Origin: Pseudocolwellia agarivorans
GTDB lineage: Bacteria; Pseudomonadota; Gammaproteobacteria; Enterobacterales; Alteromonadaceae
Length of the DNA stretch: 64,000 nucleotides
Reading direction: 5' to 3'
Assembly (NCBI RefSeq): GCF_002000085.1
Contig: NZ_MUZU01000003.1
Coordinates: 331,119 to 395,118, forward strand
Position numbers and translations under genes: made by a program. Below the pieces are notes generated by a model, which was not told the DNA's origin, did no database searches, and saw nothing but the letters and a program-made list of their open reading frames with translations. Below are positions 8,740 through 18,322 of the stretch, in pieces. Positions within the stretch are counted from its first letter, which is position 1, and each line of letters opens with the position of its first letter.

Positions 8740-9768
8740 ATGAGTGATGTATTACGAATAGGTGAATTTGAAATTTTACCCGGAGAACAACGTAAAATTG
8801 AACTCCCTGTAGCTAAGTTATATACCGACGCGGATGTCTCTTTACCCATTCACATCATTCGCGCTAAAAAGCCAGGTCCAACAATATTTATCAGCGCAGC
8901 TGTGCATGGTGACGAGCTAAACGGTATTGAAATTATTAGACGTTTAATTAGTCAAAAGAATTTCAAAATTATTAGAGGTACCGTTATCGCGGTTCCTATG
9001 GTGAACGTATACGGTGTTGTTAACCAAAGTCGCTATATGCCTGATCGCAGAGACTTAAACCGCTGTTTTCCAGGCTCGGCTAAAGGTTCATTAGCTGCGC
9101 GTGTTGCACATATTTTTTTGAACGAAATAGTGAAACATTGCGACTATGGTATTGATTTACATACAGGTGCAATTCATCGCTCTAATTTGCCTCAAATTCG
9201 CGGTGATATGGAAGACGAAGAAACAAAATTACTTGCGCAAGTGTTTGGCGTACCCGTTGTTTTACACTCAACAATTATTGACGGCTCATTAAGAGATGCT
9301 GCAGTTAAAAACAACACCAAAGTGCTGCTTTACGAAGCCGGTGAAGCCTTACGCTTTGATGAGTTTTCAATTAGAGCCGGTATTAAGGGTATTGAAAATG
9401 TACTGCAACATTTAGGTCTTATGCGTAAAAAACCACGTAAAAAGAAACCAACAGACCCTTATATTGCAAATAGCAGTGGTTGGCACAGAGCCAATGCCAG
9501 TGGCATAGTAAATAACAAAGTCAATTTAGGCGACCAAATAACTAAAGGTGAACTATTAGCCGAAATTGGTAGCCCATATGGTGATGTGTTAGGCGTTGTA
9601 ACCGCGTCACGTTCTGGCATATTAATTGGTAAACAAAATATACCGTTAGTACAAGAAGGCGAAGCAATGTTTCATATAGCTTACTTTAAAGAAAGTGATG
9701 AAGAGATTGCTGAGCACATAGAAACAGTACAAGATTTATTACTACCTGAAAGTGGTTTATACCTTTAA
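8740..9768 (+). CDS. M14/AstE-type succinylglutamate desuccinylase or aspartoacylase family hydrolase
   Basis: 342-residue zinc hydrolase. The metal ligands are visible: HGDELNGIE (His and Glu near 59-62) and DLHTG (His near 141), with a probable catalytic glutamate in LLYEAGE near 197-203. Arg/Asn substrate-type motifs are RRDLNRCFPG near 102-111. The C-terminal 80 residues form a beta-rich, lipoyl-like segment (SSGWHRANASGIV onward). It follows rimK by 8 bases and precedes a RimB-like gene, as seen in other RimK neighbourhoods. A role in trimming or recycling glutamyl or acyl-amino acid groups is inference. Confidence 0.85.
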   Translation: MSDVLRIGEFEILPGEQRKIELPVAKLYTDADVSLPIHIIRAKKPGPTIFISAAVHGDELNGIEIIRRLISQKNFKIIRGTVIAVPMVNVYGVVNQSRYMPDRRDLNRCFPGSAKGSLAARVAHIFLNEIVKHCDYGIDLHTGAIHRSNLPQIRGDMEDEETKLLAQVFGVPVVLHSTIIDGSLRDAAVKNNTKVLLYEAGEALRFDEFSIRAGIKGIENVLQHLGLMRKKPRKKKPTDPYIANSSGWHRANASGIVNNKVNLGDQITKGELLAEIGSPYGDVLGVVTASRSGILIGKQNIPLVQEGEAMFHIAYFKESDEEIAEHIETVQDLLLPESGLYL

Positions 9769-9811
9769 CACATAAATCATTATTGGTTATAAAGACAATT
9801 TAGAGAATATT

Positions 9812-10255
9812 ATGAATAGTGATACTAAAACAATTATCGGCCGATTAGAGTCTATCGAATTACCCGATCTTGCTATTACTGATTTACAAGTAAGAGTTGA
9901 TACCGGCGCAAAAACTTCGTCGCTGCATGTGGACAACATTGTTAGATTAATGAAAAAAGGTAAACCTTACGTTACTTTTGATATTCATCCTGACATTCAT
10001 AATGTTAGCCGACTGGTTTCTTGTACTGCACCGTTAAGCGATATCAGAAAAGTAAAATCGTCTAATGGTGAAGCTGAACAGCGCTACGTTATAAAAACAC
10101 CGATAACACTGGGTGATAAAACATGGGCGATTGAAATTACCTTAACCGATAGATCTGACATGAACTACTTAATGTTACTCGGCAGAGAAGCACTTGGCGA
10201 TCAATTTTTAGTTGACCCTTCACTTGTTTTTTTACAAACAATAACTAAAAATTAA
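9812..10255 (+). CDS. RimB-like retropepsin-type protease (ATP-dependent zinc protease family, DUF785)
   Basis: 147 residues. The pepsin/retropepsin-like signature VDTGAKTSSLHVDN is near 29-42 and the closing LLGREALGD near 122-130, as expected for this family. In Pseudomonas, RimB from this family works with RimK in S6 modification. It lies 43 bases after the M14-like gene in the same direction with SD AGAGAAT. The zinc protease label is historical; no HExxH motif is present. That it acts on glutamylated S6 here is inferred from the neighbours. Confidence 0.8.
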   Translation: MNSDTKTIIGRLESIELPDLAITDLQVRVDTGAKTSSLHVDNIVRLMKKGKPYVTFDIHPDIHNVSRLVSCTAPLSDIRKVKSSNGEAEQRYVIKTPITLGDKTWAIEITLTDRSDMNYLMLLGREALGDQFLVDPSLVFLQTITKN

Positions 10256-10261
10256 AATATA

Positions 10262-10297
10262 TAAGAGCACCTAAAATGAAATAGTTAAGTGCTCTTA
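10262..10297. terminator. Hairpin between rimB-like and mscS genes
   Basis: TAAGAGCAC (10262-10270) pairs perfectly with GTGCTCTTA (10289-10297) around an 18-base loop. The plus-strand tail is A-rich rather than T-rich, so it would be a weak terminator for the rimK cluster. It may instead act as an RNA-stability hairpin. Confidence 0.35.
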
Positions 10298-10315
10298 AAA
10301 TAAAACGGAGAACCT

Positions 10316-11182
10316 ATGACGTTAGAGCAAGCAAGTACCTTCCTCAATACAAGTATTTTAGTAATAGGCGGACAACCTCTTACCTTGAAAAGCATTATTC
10401 TCATCCCTGTTTGGATAATGCTTGGTTTATGGCTAACCAAAATTCTGATTAAATTTATCTCAAGACGTTTAGTATCAAGACATACCGATCCTAATGTTAT
10501 TCATCTTTTACAACGCCTATTCTATGTTGTTGCTATTACCATATTAGTCATCACCATACTCGACTTAATCAATGTTCCTATTACAGCCTTTGCGTTTCTA
10601 TCAGGTGCCATCGCTATTGGATTTGGCTTCGGGGCACAAAATATTATTAATAACTTTATTAGCGGTTGGATATTAATGTGGGAAAAACCCATTCGTATAG
10701 GTGACTTTCTTGAAGTAGATAATGCAAAAGGTATTGTAGAAAAAATTAATACGCGTTCAACACGCATAAGAAGAACAGATGGCGTACATTTACTCATTCC
10801 AAATAGTAAGCTGTTAGAAAATACTGTTGTAAACTGGACGTTAGTTGACCGACTTGTACGTACTTCTGTGCGCATAGGTGTAGCTTATGGTACATCAGCA
10901 AAACTTGTGGCTAAGTTACTACAACAAGTTATTGATAACCAAGAGAACATTCTTAGTGACCCTAAACCTATCGTTACCTTTGAAGACTTTGGTGACAATG
11001 CATTGATTTTTGAAGCTGTATTCTGGATAAACTCTAATGTTGAAGGAGGATTACGAACAGCCAGAAGTGAAGTAAGGTTTCAAATTGACGAATTATTTAC
11101 GCAGCATAATATTGTTATCGCCTTTCCGCAAAGAGATGTTCATATTGATGGTTCGTTAATGATTAAAAAGGTTATTGAGTAA
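10316..11182 (+). CDS. MscS-family mechanosensitive channel
   Basis: 288 residues, close to Escherichia coli MscS. Three membrane helices lie around 24-42, 64-88 and 90-115, the last being the Gly/Ala-rich pore helix (GAIAIGFGFGAQNIINNF). The conserved beta domain follows (EKPIRIGDFLEV, then LLIPNSKLLENTVVNWT near 159-175) and a C-terminal alpha/beta cytoplasmic region. The channel would open under membrane tension to release solutes on osmotic downshock. SD ACGGAG is well placed. A 16-base tandem duplication starts at its last codons. Confidence 0.93.
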   Translation: MTLEQASTFLNTSILVIGGQPLTLKSIILIPVWIMLGLWLTKILIKFISRRLVSRHTDPNVIHLLQRLFYVVAITILVITILDLINVPITAFAFLSGAIAIGFGFGAQNIINNFISGWILMWEKPIRIGDFLEVDNAKGIVEKINTRSTRIRRTDGVHLLIPNSKLLENTVVNWTLVDRLVRTSVRIGVAYGTSAKLVAKLLQQVIDNQENILSDPKPIVTFEDFGDNALIFEAVFWINSNVEGGLRTARSEVRFQIDELFTQHNIVIAFPQRDVHIDGSLMIKKVIE

Positions 11183-11196
11183 AAAGGTTATTGAGT
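11165..11196. repeat. 16-base perfect tandem duplication across the mscS stop codon
   Basis: AAAAAGGTTATTGAGT occurs twice back to back (11165-11180 and 11181-11196). The stop TAA straddles the junction. It is probably a recent replication-slippage duplication and leaves the protein unchanged. Confidence 0.8.
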
Positions 11197-11202
11197 AAAA
11201 AA

Positions 11203-11237
11203 CAACCCCGTTGCCTTATTTCAAGACAACGGGGTTG
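11203..11237. terminator. Bidirectional intrinsic terminator, mscS / speB
   Basis: CAACCCCGTTG (11203-11213) and CAACGGGGTTG (11227-11237) form a perfect 11-base GC-rich stem with a 13-base loop. On the minus strand it is followed by a run of T (the AAAAAA at 11197-11202), so it is strongest for speB, and weaker for mscS. Confidence 0.85.
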
Positions 11238-11250
11238 ATATTTACATACT

Positions 11251-12192
11251 TTAGATTGAAAGATGTTTAGCTGCCCACAGGTGCATAAGTTCTAACCCTA
11301 TAGTGGCTGCAGCTAACGCTGTAATTTCACTATTATCATAGGAAGGTGCAACTTCTACCACGTCCATTCCTACAATGTTAATACCTGAAAGACCACGTAA
11401 TATCTTTAATACTTTATCTGTGGTTAATCCACCACATACTGGCGTTCCTGTGCCTGGCGCGTAAGCTGGATCTAAACAATCAATATCAAAGGTTAAATAC
11501 ACGGGCATATCTTTTACTCGTTCACGAATAATAGAAACAATGTCATCTGCCAGCATATCATTAGCTTCTGAGGCATTTATCACCTTAAAACCATGATCTT
11601 TCTGCTTGTAGTTTGTACGTATGCCTACTTGCACTGACGCATTCTTATCAATAAGCCCTTCTTTAGGTGCATGATAAAACATAGTGCCATGATCATAACG
11701 GCTACCATTACTGTAAGTATCGGTATGCGCATCAAAGTGTATTAACGCCATTTTTCCAAACTTTTTAGCGTACGCTCTTAATAGCGGCAAGGTAATAAAA
11801 TGATCGCCGCCTAAAGCTAATATTGTCTTATCCGCTGATAATAACGTGCTGACTGCAGCATCTACCTGCTGACAAAACGCTTCTGAGTCGCCACAGTTAT
11901 AAACCAAATCGCCAGCATCCACTATTTTACAGTGCTTAGTTAAGTTAAAAGACCACGGAAAACGCTTACCTTCCCACGCTAAGTTAACTGACGCATGCCT
12001 AATAGCAGTGGGACCCATTCGAGCCCCAGAACGTCCTGTAGTCGCCATATCAAAGGGAAAACCCAATACAACAATGTTTGAGTCGCTGTTGATTGGATCA
12101 ACCACTAATGGCTGACGTAGAAACGTCATCGCATTAGAGTAGATTGAATTATCTACTTGGTTAAAAACACCTGCCATTTTATTCGTACTCAC
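11251..12192 (-). CDS. speB: Agmatinase
   Basis: Hydrolyses agmatine to putrescine and urea. 313 residues, ureohydrolase fold with the manganese ligands visible: GGDHFITLP near 127-135, HFDAHTDTY near 151-159 and [16 protein letters not shown] near 236-251. It follows Escherichia coli SpeB closely over its length. The chosen GTG start directly follows the speA stop, with GAAGAG in the end of speA as SD. ATG five codons later is possible. It is translated with speA as one operon and ended by the hairpin at 11203. Confidence 0.95.
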   Translation of the reverse strand: MSTNKMAGVFNQVDNSIYSNAMTFLRQPLVVDPINSDSNIVVLGFPFDMATTGRSGARMGPTAIRHASVNLAWEGKRFPWSFNLTKHCKIVDAGDLVYNCGDSEAFCQQVDAAVSTLLSADKTILALGGDHFITLPLLRAYAKKFGKMALIHFDAHTDTYSNGSRYDHGTMFYHAPKEGLIDKNASVQVGIRTNYKQKDHGFKVINASEANDMLADDIVSIIRERVKDMPVYLTFDIDCLDPAYAPGTGTPVCGGLTTDKVLKILRGLSGINIVGMDVVEVAPSYDNSEITALAAATIGLELMHLWAAKHLSI

Positions 12193-14106
12193 TTATAGCT
12201 CTTCTAAATAGGTATAACCCTTCAAGCCCGCAACAAGTTCTTTATAAATACTATCGCGTTCATGGCTTGGTAATTTGCTGTCTACTAATTCTTTGTATGT
12301 TTCTTTAAACGTTTCAGCATCTAAATGTACATAGTCCAGCATCTCTTCCACACTGTCACCTTCATTGATTTCTGACATTTCAATACTGCCATCTTCAGCT
12401 AGGTTAACAACAACACTATGGGTATCACCAAATAGGTTATGCATATCACCTAGTATTTCTTGATAAGCGCCTACTAAGAAAAATCCCATGTAATACGGTT
12501 TATCTTCTGTCCAAGCAGGTACTAATAAAGTACTTTCAATGCCTTGGCCGTCAACATAATGGTTAATTGCACCATCTGAATCACAGGTAATATCAAGTAA
12601 AACCGCGCGTTGTTTTTTCTCATTGTCTAAATGATTCAGAGGCAACACAGGGAAAACCTGATCAATACCCCAAGAATCTGGTAACGATTGAAACAATGAA
12701 AAATTAACAAAAAACTTAGCCGCTAATTTTTCAGATAGCTCATCCATAATCGGTCTATGGAAACGATTTTTAGAATCCATAAGTTGATTTAATTCAAAAC
12801 AAATACGCAAGTTGACTTGCTCTGCCCACGAACGTTGCTCTAAGTTAATTAAACCTAACGCAAACTGATGATGCACTTCGCTAATATCGTTTTGTGTATC
12901 GTGATATATCTCAATTAACGCACGGTCATCATTACGCTCTTGTAATTGTTGCCACGATTGCCACATGTTAATCAATATTAATGGCACGGTTTCTAAAGGT
13001 TTAGCAATTTCTTCTGGCTCATAACATTCAGCACCAATAACGTTTGAAATAAGCACGGCATGATGTGCTGTTAACGAACGTCCTGATTCAGAAATAATCA
13101 TCGGCATAGGTTGATTATAACTTTTACAAATATCACCAATGGTGTACACGATATTATTCGCGTACTCCGCTAGACTATAGTTCATAGAGTTATGAGATTG
13201 GCTTCGAGTACCATCGTAATCAACAGCTAACCCACCGCCCACATCCATACAAGAAAGTTCAGCGCCTAATTCTCTTAATTCACAGTAGAAACGCGCCGCT
13301 TCACTCACACCTAACCTAACATCGCGAATATTGGCAATTTGAGATCCTAAGTGAAAATGCACTAGCTTCAATGTATGTAGCTGCTTAGCCTCTTTCAACG
13401 TATTAATTACATGCAAAATTTGAGTAGCCGATAAACCAAATTTTGACTTTTCACCACCACTTGCTTGCCATTTTCCTTTCCCTTGCGACGCAAGTCGTAC
13501 ACGTATACCAAGCCTTGGTTCTACGTTTAACGCTTTAGCTTCAGCTAAGATCATTGCTAATTCAGACACTTTTTCTAAAACAATATGTACTTTATGACCA
13601 AGCTTTTCACCGATAAGTGCTAAACGAACATATTCTCTGTCTTTGTAACCGTTACAAACAATAACTGAAGACGCTTTTTGCGCTAATGCCAATACAGCTA
13701 ATAGCTCTGGTTTGCTACCAGCTTCTAAACCCAATTGTTTGGTTTCATGGTTAAATTGACTCGAAATAATTTCATCAACCACTTCACGTTGTTGGTTCAC
13801 CTTAATTGGGTATACCAATAAGTATTTTTCGTCGTAATTATAACGTTTAATCGCCTGATTAAAGGCGTCACACAAACTATGAACACGATGATGTAAGATT
13901 TGAGGAAAACGTACTAAAGCAGGTAAAGTTAACCCTTGCTCTTGAATTTTTTCCACAATATCACTCAAATCAGCTGTAATTTCAGGGCTGTCATTAATAG
14001 GTGCAACGTAAACGTTACCCTTATCGTTGATCCCATAATACCCCTGACTCCAATGACGTACGTTGTAGCATGCTCTTACTGCATCGAGAGAATTGTATTC
14101 TTTCAT
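12193..14106 (-). CDS. speA: Biosynthetic arginine decarboxylase
   Basis: PLP enzyme that converts arginine to agmatine, the first step before SpeB. About 637 residues from ATG at 14106, with GGA seven bases upstream; a TTG four codons earlier is less likely. The PLP lysine is in [12 protein letters not shown] near residue 101. Other family marks are [12 protein letters not shown] near 220, [15 protein letters not shown] near 290 and [14 protein letters not shown] near 510. Together with speB it gives the arginine-agmatine-putrescine route; no ornithine decarboxylase is seen here. Confidence 0.95.
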   Translation of the reverse strand: MKEYNSLDAVRACYNVRHWSQGYYGINDKGNVYVAPINDSPEITADLSDIVEKIQEQGLTLPALVRFPQILHHRVHSLCDAFNQAIKRYNYDEKYLLVYPIKVNQQREVVDEIISSQFNHETKQLGLEAGSKPELLAVLALAQKASSVIVCNGYKDREYVRLALIGEKLGHKVHIVLEKVSELAMILAEAKALNVEPRLGIRVRLASQGKGKWQASGGEKSKFGLSATQILHVINTLKEAKQLHTLKLVHFHLGSQIANIRDVRLGVSEAARFYCELRELGAELSCMDVGGGLAVDYDGTRSQSHNSMNYSLAEYANNIVYTIGDICKSYNQPMPMIISESGRSLTAHHAVLISNVIGAECYEPEEIAKPLETVPLILINMWQSWQQLQERNDDRALIEIYHDTQNDISEVHHQFALGLINLEQRSWAEQVNLRICFELNQLMDSKNRFHRPIMDELSEKLAAKFFVNFSLFQSLPDSWGIDQVFPVLPLNHLDNEKKQRAVLLDITCDSDGAINHYVDGQGIESTLLVPAWTEDKPYYMGFFLVGAYQEILGDMHNLFGDTHSVVVNLAEDGSIEMSEINEGDSVEEMLDYVHLDAETFKETYKELVDSKLPSHERDSIYKELVAGLKGYTYLEEL

Positions 14107-14513
14107 TGAATGTTCCAAATTGTATAATTACGTAATGATAGTATTAACTATCTAAAGATAAATCGTGAAGTGGAATTTAAGGAGCTATGAGATTAAAGTC
14201 CAACAAATAATAAAGTGTTTATCGAACAATAAATTTAATCACTTGTTTGTTGGGTATGTTATTCATTAAAACAAATAAGGAGAGATAGGATCTCTCCCTT
14301 ATATGTAAAATGGTATTGACTGACCTGAATTCGCTTTAAGAGTTACTTAACAGGCTGGAATATAAGAAAAAATAGTTTTATTGAGCACCTAGCTTGATAG
14401 TTTTTCTTAATTCAAAGTAAATTTCGCGTCAATATCTGCTCTATTGCAAGTAACTTTAACGCAGAAATTAGGAAAAATGCGGCTAGAAAAGCATTTGTTA
14501 AACCGAGTTCCGG
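14107..14513. other. speA upstream region
   Basis: About 400 bases holding the speA promoter (minus) and the 3' end of the MscS-like gene transcript. The hairpin at 14277-14300 is the main structure. I see no gene. A short dyad (GTTAAACCGAG / CGGTTAAC) overlaps the stop of the channel gene at 14514. Confidence 0.6.
14277..14300 (-). terminator. Tight hairpin, probable terminator of the mlaC-like/mscS pair
   Basis: GGAGAGAT (14279-14286) and ATCTCTCC (14290-14297) form a perfect 8-base stem with a 3-base loop. On the minus strand it is followed by TTATTTGTTTT. It lies about 215 bases beyond the stop of the channel gene, rather far, and upstream of the speA promoter. Confidence 0.55.
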
Positions 14514-15374
14514 TTAACTATTTTTTTGCTGTTCAAACCAAAATTTCATCAAATCAGCCGTTAACTTTTGTTCTATATCCATGGCACGTTCTGTTGGGCA
14601 AAATATGGTAAACAAAATTTGCGTATCGCCCACGTCTGATGTGGCAACATGTATTTGCGGGTCTGGCCCTGCAATATTAATGTCTAAACGGCTTTCAATT
14701 AACTGATTGTAACGTATAGCAACTTCTTTAAAGTCGGCACAATATTCGTAAGCTTTTTTGTGTAATTCATCTAAAAAACTAAATGGGTTAACGCTGCCAT
14801 CTCTCGTCACCGTAAAGTGATGCATGGCATAGCGTTTCAAAAAGTTTAGGTTTTTAATCGCTGAAGTGATTAATTGGCTATTGGGTAAATAAAGGGTTTT
14901 ACCTGTGTATTCGTATGCGTCTATATTAATTTCTAATAATGTTAATTTAGCCCAATCTGTTGAATGAACTTCACCGTAATGATTGCCTACTTGCACCCAG
15001 TCACCAATGCGAAATGGCCTTGTAGAAATAATATATAAAAAGCCAATAAAGCATTGAATAAATTCTCTTGTTGCTAACACTATTGCGACAACAAATGCCG
15101 CAATTGAAAAGGCAAATTTTTGAATTTCAAGCGACCAAATATTAAAAAGGCCAATAATAATAAATACGGTAACCGCATTATTAACCATATTAATTTTTAA
15201 TCGTTTGTTTTGCTTATCTTTACGCTTAATAAATTTAACTAAACTGAGCTTTGTAAGCATCACCAGTAAAATTAAACCGATAGAGAGTACAGCTTTGTTT
15301 TCTATTAGCACCTCGACTATTGAACTAACATTTGCACCTGCGGATAACAACATATCAAACACTTGACTAAACAC
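14514..15374 (-). CDS. MscS-like channel with short N-terminal membrane part
   Basis: 286 residues. Hydrophobic helices lie near 26-46, 66-82 and 84-104. Next come the family beta-domain marks RPFRIGDWVQVGNHYGEV near 119-136 and LYLPNSQLIT near 161-170. The pore helix is less Gly/Ala-patterned than in classical MscS, so it is a divergent member. It begins 9 bases after the MlaC-like gene and is surely co-transcribed. The start is uncertain: GTG at 15374, or a nearby in-frame GTG or ATG after AAGGTG. A link between lipid transport and tension sensing is only suggested by the pairing. Confidence 0.8.
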   Translation of the reverse strand: MFSQVFDMLLSAGANVSSIVEVLIENKAVLSIGLILLVMLTKLSLVKFIKRKDKQNKRLKINMVNNAVTVFIIIGLFNIWSLEIQKFAFSIAAFVVAIVLATREFIQCFIGFLYIISTRPFRIGDWVQVGNHYGEVHSTDWAKLTLLEINIDAYEYTGKTLYLPNSQLITSAIKNLNFLKRYAMHHFTVTRDGSVNPFSFLDELHKKAYEYCADFKEVAIRYNQLIESRLDINIAGPDPQIHVATSDVGDTQILFTIFCPTERAMDIEQKLTADLMKFWFEQQKNS

Positions 15375-15383
15375 CTTAAAACG

Positions 15384-16022
15384 CTATTGAGTTGACTCTA
15401 TTTTGGCATTCATAGTTTGCAGTTTTTCTAACGTACCAACAACCCCTAATTTAGCAATACTTGAGTTTAACTCAGCTTGTTTGGTTTGTACTAAACTAAT
15501 ACCTTCAATAACAATGTCGAATATTTTCCAGTTATCGTCGGTTATTTTCATTAATTTAATGACTGCGGTGTTGGTTTTATTGCGGCTTTCAATATTTAAA
15601 TATACTTGCGCAATTTTACCACTGTCGGATACCGAGCTTTTGTTAAATACAATTTTTTCATTATTGTAGTTACTTAACAAATTAGCATAGCTGTTGATCA
15701 GTTGAATTTGTAATGCTTGAATATAACTTAGCTTCGTCTCTTCAGACATGTCTTTCGCATATTTACCTAACGACTTTAATGCGAAATAACGGGTATTAAT
15801 TTCAGGTAATAAATGTTGATTCAATACTTTTTTAATTTGCGCGCTATTAAACTCATTACGCTGTTTTAACTGTATTATTTCTTGTTCTATTATGCCAAAT
15901 GCAACTTTAACTTGCTTTTCAGGTTCGTTATTTACCTCTGCCACAGCTAACATGGAAATAAATAAACTGAGTATAAAAGCAAAGGTTAAACGATTAAGTG
16001 TTAGGCTAAATTTGTTGTTCAC
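15384..16022 (-). CDS. MlaC-family (Ttg2D-like) periplasmic lipid-binding protein
   Basis: 212 residues with a signal peptide ending near residue 28 (SMLAVAEV). The body has the MlaC layout: helical first part (IKKVLNQHLLPEINTRYFALKSLGKY near 64-89), then a four-strand beta half (KIAQVYLNIESRN, NWKIFDIVIEGISLV near 166-180). MlaC proteins ferry phospholipids between membranes. No mlaEFD or mlaB genes are adjacent, so this is a solitary paralogue paired with an MscS-like channel. Whether it works with the main Mla system is unknown. Confidence 0.75.
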   Translation of the reverse strand: MNNKFSLTLNRLTFAFILSLFISMLAVAEVNNEPEKQVKVAFGIIEQEIIQLKQRNEFNSAQIKKVLNQHLLPEINTRYFALKSLGKYAKDMSEETKLSYIQALQIQLINSYANLLSNYNNEKIVFNKSSVSDSGKIAQVYLNIESRNKTNTAVIKLMKITDDNWKIFDIVIEGISLVQTKQAELNSSIAKLGVVGTLEKLQTMNAKIESTQ

Positions 16023-16188
16023 GTTGTATTCTCTATGGATGAAATGTTGTTTATGGGTTTCAATAAAATACTATTGTAGTAAGAAACATTTTTATTGCTA
16101 ACGCAATAATTTACAGGGTTTAATCAAATTAATTGATTGGCGCCGAAAATATCCCCATTTATAGGCAAAACTTAGTGGTTATTTAGTT

Positions 16189-16635
16189 TTATTCTTTGGG
16201 TAATTCTGAGGTTAACACCCAATAATAATTAAGTTCTTTCATTTTTATTGAAAACTCTTCAAATTGTAAGGGCTTAGTTACGTAACCACTTGCACCTAAT
16301 CGATAACATTCCTGAATATCTGGGGTAATCGTTGACGTACTGATCATAACAACGGGTATGTCGCGGAGGTTTTCATCATTTTTAATGATTTTTAATGTTT
16401 CTATTCCGCCCTGCCTGGGCATTCTAATATCTAAAAAAACAATATCGGGTCGTATGTATTGGCTTTTATCTTCATACGGAGAGGTATTATTTAAATAAGC
16501 AATAGCTTGTTCGCCATCCAAAACATGTTCAATAGAGTTTTTAATATTAAATTCATTAAATGCATCCATCATCAATTGTGCATGATCAACATTATCTTCT
16601 ACCATTAATGCCGCGATTGGTCTTAAATTGTCCAA
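16189..16635 (-). CDS. Single-domain response regulator (Rcp1-like)
   Basis: 148 residues, receiver domain only. The acidic pair Glu13/Asp14 is in MVEDN, the phosphoacceptor Asp69 in VFLDIRMP, the Thr/Ser switch in VMISTST, and the conserved lysine in VTKPLQF near 121. The long loop before the phosphoacceptor and the overall wording resemble regulators paired with phytochrome-type kinases. There is no output domain, so it probably relays phosphate or acts by protein contact. It lies downstream of the receiver-kinase gene in the same direction with a 185-base gap. Confidence 0.9.
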   Translation of the reverse strand: MDNLRPIAALMVEDNVDHAQLMMDAFNEFNIKNSIEHVLDGEQAIAYLNNTSPYEDKSQYIRPDIVFLDIRMPRQGGIETLKIIKNDENLRDIPVVMISTSTITPDIQECYRLGASGYVTKPLQFEEFSIKMKELNYYWVLTSELPKE

Positions 16636-16820
16636 TATATATCCCTTATATCATTGTTAAGAATTTAAACTTTTATACTAAGTCGTTGATCTTTCAAGAT
16701 AGATTTCACAGCGACTTTTTAATATTTAGAGACATAACGCAGTCTACATTTCAAATAAGCGTGCTCTTTGGGTTTATTTAAAACTTAACCCTGAAAGACC
16801 AACAGACTCTAAATCGATGA

Positions 16821-17891
16821 TCAATTTTCCTTTAAGAAATTGAGAATAAAACAACTCCCAACACCTATTTCTGATTCTACCTGAATACTACCACGGTGAT
16901 GATCGATAACTTGTTTTACAATACTTAAACCTATACCAGAACCTGGGTATTTACTTTTATCAGCAAGCCTTTTAAATGGGGTAAATATCTCTTTTGTTTT
17001 TTCAACATCAAACCCAATACCATTATCTTGTATATATATACTCACGATACGCCCGTTTTCTTTAGAGGACAAGAAAATCTCAGGTACGTTTTCGTTAAAC
17101 TTTATACTATTGCCGATCAAATTTTGAAAAAGTAAATGAAGCAAACCTGCATTACCTTTAATTGTAGGAAGCGGTGTTTTAATATTCAGAGTAAAGTCTT
17201 TATCAACAGACTCTTTTAATAATTCAACAACTTCATTTACAACATCAGCTAAGTTAACTAATTCAAACACTCTTTTTGTAGAGCCCACTAATAAATACTG
17301 TTGAAGACTATAGACTAACTCATGAATAGCAGTAGTACTGGTGTTAAGATATTTAAACCAATTTTTTTCATCTGGCGTTAAGGTAACTCGGGCTTCTAAA
17401 TCGGTTTTTAAAATGTCTGAAATTAATTTAATGTGATTAATTTGGCCATTAAAGTCGTGAGATAAACTCGCACAAAAGGCCTTCATGTCTTTATTGTGTT
17501 CTTCAATCACTTGCTGATGCCGCCATCTGTCTATCGCGTATCGGCAAGTGCGGTATAACAATTGCGGAGAGATCTCATTTTTGGGAATATAGTCTTGTAT
17601 ACCCTGGTTTAATAAGTCTTTTGCTATTTGTAAATTATTCAGCGAGGTTAAAATAATAATGGGGGTAGAAAAACGCTGAGAGCCTAACCATTCTATTGTT
17701 TCTTCAATAGTTGAATCAGGTAGTTGTAAGTCACATAAACAGGCATCATAGTTCCTATTTAATAGCATAGACTTCCCTGATTCAGCAGTAGCTGCTGACG
17801 ATATTTTAACGCGTACATCTTTTATTAAATGCAAAGCGTCTTCAATCAGCTCTCGATGATCTGGGTTATCTTCAATAATAAGTACTTTCAA
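16821..17891 (-). CDS. Receiver-histidine kinase protein (no membrane segment)
   Basis: 356 residues. An N-terminal receiver domain (Glu7/Asp8; Asp54 in CLCDLQLPD; IILTS; IPKNE) is followed by a helical linker, an H box ASLSHDFNGQINHIK with His near 144, and an ATPase domain (NLIGNSIKFNEN; DNGIGFD; GSGIGLSIVKQVIDHH). It is a cytosolic kinase whose activity is probably set by its own receiver. It is divergent from the membrane kinase at 18323 and upstream of the single-domain regulator, so the three likely form one pathway. Confidence 0.9.
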   Translation of the reverse strand: MKVLIIEDNPDHRELIEDALHLIKDVRVKISSAATAESGKSMLLNRNYDACLCDLQLPDSTIEETIEWLGSQRFSTPIIILTSLNNLQIAKDLLNQGIQDYIPKNEISPQLLYRTCRYAIDRWRHQQVIEEHNKDMKAFCASLSHDFNGQINHIKLISDILKTDLEARVTLTPDEKNWFKYLNTSTTAIHELVYSLQQYLLVGSTKRVFELVNLADVVNEVVELLKESVDKDFTLNIKTPLPTIKGNAGLLHLLFQNLIGNSIKFNENVPEIFLSSKENGRIVSIYIQDNGIGFDVEKTKEIFTPFKRLADKSKYPGSGIGLSIVKQVIDHHRGSIQVESEIGVGSCFILNFLKEN

Positions 17892-18322
17892 AATGGTTTT
17901 CCTTGCCGAGATGACTTATTTGATTAAACTAAAGTAATGCTATACTTGTTATCAATCAAAGTAATTATTTTCTTTTTTAACAATAAAATACGCTATTGAA
18001 TACTAAAGATAGATACTTACAAATGCACTTATACATATGAACATATTCTGATTGTTATAACGTTATTTGTAGCTGATAAAACGACAATAAGCCAATCAAA
18101 TGTAAATTAAGGGACGCATATGCACAGTTGCTTACAACAAGGAATGAATCTTAGGCTCATATCATCAAGGCCATCTCCTGTACAGAGCCCAATTAGTTTA
18201 TTGACTCATGTTTTATCTGAAGCGGTAAATGTCATGAGTATTGCCAATATACACCCCCTATTCAACGTAAACTCCCTTTTTGTACTAACAAAATAAGTAG
18301 GCTTTATGCTGTTGATTAAACG
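17892..18322. other. Divergent promoter region between two kinase genes
   Basis: About 430 bases. It contains one short open frame, 18120-18296 (58 codons), with AAGGGA placed five bases before its ATG. The translation has no signal peptide, domain or low-complexity sign of a real product, so I list it only as a weak possibility. Otherwise no structure is evident. Confidence 0.5.
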
